A DNA stretch of 5,485 nucleotides from Candidatus Hestiella acidicharens (GTDB lineage: Archaea > Thermoproteota > Thermoprotei_A > Sulfolobales > Acidilobaceae). Where the stretch lies: positions 1 through 5,485 of the forward strand of contig WAJZ01000119.1 in NCBI GenBank assembly GCA_015523575.1. The letters are read 5' to 3'. The position numbers and the translations under genes are program-made. This document shows, in pieces, positions 4,098 to 5,485 of the stretch (its first letter is position 1; every line of letters begins with the position of its first letter). The notes under the pieces were generated by a model, which was not told the origin of the DNA, searched no databases, and saw only the letters and a list, made by a program, of their open reading frames with translations.

Positions 4098-5485
4098 ATG
4101 AATTCCTATAAGGATCTTTCAGAAAAAATAGCAGAGTGGGCAGTTCAGGTAAGCTATGAATCTCTGCCAAAAGAGGCAATAGAGGAAGCAAAGAAGAGAA
4201 TTATAGACACCTTTGGGGTTTCTATTGGAGCCTTTGATGAAGAGCCTGTGAGTATTGCAAGGTGGCTTGCTGAATCTTCCTCTAGCTCAAGGCTTGCCTC
4301 GACTATATGGGGTACCGATAGGAAAGCACCGGCAGATCATAGCACATTTGCCAATGGATGTGCAACTAGGTACTTTGATTTTATGGATACATACCTATCA
4401 AAGGAAGCCCTGCATCCAAGTGACAACATACCAGCAATAATTGCAGCAGCGGAAATATCAAATGCCGATGGTAAAAAGGTTATAGAGGGTCTAATTTCTG
4501 CTTATGAAATTTCAGCAAGGCTTGCAGACGCATATAGCGTTAGAAGCAGAGGATGGGATCATGTAGTATACATTGCAATAGCTTCTGCTGTAGGTGCAGG
4601 AAAGGTTTTGGGATTAAACAAAGAGCAAATGTTTCATGCAATAAACATAGCAACTGTCAATGCAGCTGCCTTAAGGCAGACAAGAGCTGGAGAACTAAGC
4701 ATGTGGAAAGGATGTGCAGCTGCAAATTCCTCAAGAAACGGATTATTTGCTGCAATATTAGCATTAAAAGGTATGAAAGGACCGTCGCCCATATTTTCAG
4801 GAGAATTTGGTTTCTTCAGGGTTGCACTAAACGGGGATGAATTTGATATACCAAAATTAGGAGGGGTTAATAGTGAACCATATAAGATCATGGAAACCAG
4901 CATTAAGTACTGGCCCGTTGAATATCACGCAATGAGTGCCGTAGAAGCTGCACTAAAAATAAGAGAAAAACTTGGAAGGATAGATCCAAAAGATATTAAG
5001 AGTATTGAAGTTGAGACGTTTCAGGTAGCATACAATATAATAGCTAAAGACCCTGAAAAGTGGGATCCAAAGACAAGGGAGACAGCTGATCATAGCCTTC
5101 CCTACATTATTGCAGCAGCACTCTTGGATGGAGATATATGGTTAAGCACCTTCCACAAGGAAAGATACCTAGCAAAAGATGTAAGAGAAATAATGTCAAA
5201 GATGAAGGTTATCGTTAACAAGGAATTTGATAAAATATATCCAACAGGGATAAAGAATTCAATAAAAATAACCCTGAATAATGGCAGCACAGTTGAGGAA
5301 AGTAGTACCTATCCGCCCGGTCACTTCAAAAACCCCCTAACCAGAGAGGGTGTTGTAAATAAGTTTCTAAAAATAACCCAAGGAAAGCTATATGAAGAGA
5401 ACAGAGAGGAACTACTAGATATGGTGTGGGAACTCGAAAAATGCACAAATATTAGCAGGTTATTAAGCCTATTAAAGATTAAGAA
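4098..5485 (+). CDS. prpD: MmgE/PrpD family protein (probable 2-methylcitrate dehydratase), runs off the window
   Basis: The frame is open for 462 codons to the window edge, close to the usual family length of about 450-480, so only the last few residues should be missing. Family blocks in order: helical start LSEKIAEWAVQVSYESLPKE (7-26), KRIIDTFGVSIGA (33-45), ANGCATRYFDFMDTY (85-99), LHPSDNIPAIIAAAE (105-119), RGWDHV (151-156), AVGAGKVLGLNKEQ (164-177), MWKGCAAANSSRNGLFAA (202-219), KYWPVEYHAMSAVEAAL (270-286), DHSLPYIIAAALLDG (331-345) and YPPGHFKNPLTREGVVNKF (405-423). PrpD dehydrates 2-methylcitrate in propionate breakdown. The family also includes cis-aconitate decarboxylase and epimerases, so the substrate is inferred. 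The PrpC and PrpB partners are not in view. GGTGAG at 4089-4094 supports ATG 4098. In-frame ATGs at 4047 and 4023 would add 17 or 25 residues not expected for the family. Confidence 0.85.
   Translation, partial: MNSYKDLSEKIAEWAVQVSYESLPKEAIEEAKKRIIDTFGVSIGAFDEEPVSIARWLAESSSSSRLASTIWGTDRKAPADHSTFANGCATRYFDFMDTYLSKEALHPSDNIPAIIAAAEISNADGKKVIEGLISAYEISARLADAYSVRSRGWDHVVYIAIASAVGAGKVLGLNKEQMFHAINIATVNAAALRQTRAGELSMWKGCAAANSSRNGLFAAILALKGMKGPSPIFSGEFGFFRVALNGDEFDIPKLGGVNSEPYKIMETSIKYWPVEYHAMSAVEAALKIREKLGRIDPKDIKSIEVETFQVAYNIIAKDPEKWDPKTRETADHSLPYIIAAALLDGDIWLSTFHKERYLAKDVREIMSKMKVIVNKEFDKIYPTGIKNSIKITLNNGSTVEESSTYPPGHFKNPLTREGVVNKFLKITQGKLYEENREELLDMVWELEKCTNISRLLSLLKIK

Noticed and set aside
4634..4903. 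89-aa minus-strand open frame, and 95-aa and 61-aa + frames inside prpD
   Set aside because: All overlap the continuous 462-codon MmgE/PrpD frame and lack family features or ribosome binding sites.

Overview
The window looks like chromosome of an AT-rich thermophilic crenarchaeon (Thermoprotei-type). The basis is its gene content: an archaeal CTP-type riboflavin kinase, Spt4 (RpoE''), the archaeal GTP-dependent dephospho-CoA kinase, and the large subunit of the archaeal/eukaryotic primase. Upstream regions carry TATA-like boxes about 25-40 nt before starts, and several starts have GGTG/GTGAT-type ribosome binding sites. The genus cannot be decided from this sequence.

Layout, left to right. 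(1) 1-433: ribK on +, probably the last gene of an operon entering from the left. (2) 512-706: a 64-residue + strand protein I do not recognise, with its own TATA box and ribosome binding site. (3) 787-1558: a two-gene minus-strand operon, spt4 then the GTP-dependent dephospho-CoA kinase, converging on the 64-aa gene with a hairpin between them. (4) 1559-2104: about 545 bp without a recognisable gene. It holds the spt4 promoter and a tiny ORF for an extremely acidic peptide built on an exact 27-bp repeat. It also holds an exact 13-bp tandem duplication, an uncertain 63-aa ORF and a perfect 8-bp stem. (5) 2105-2917: a + strand protein with an N-terminal helix-turn-helix and what looks like a degenerate phosphoribosyltransferase (PRTase) domain. 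(6) 2965-3972: priL on the minus strand, converging on the previous gene, with a strong hairpin lying across both stop codons. (7) 3973-4097: a divergent promoter region. (8) 4098 to the end: a nearly complete MmgE/PrpD-family gene on +, still open at the window edge.

Most of this is housekeeping: FMN and CoA cofactor synthesis, transcription elongation and replication priming, plus one carbon-metabolism enzyme. No mobile element, CRISPR array, tRNA, rRNA or defence system is visible. The points most worth a second look are the acidic micro-ORF and its repeats, the PRTase-like regulator that seems to have lost its PRPP-binding loop, and the palindromic TATA box between priL and prpD.
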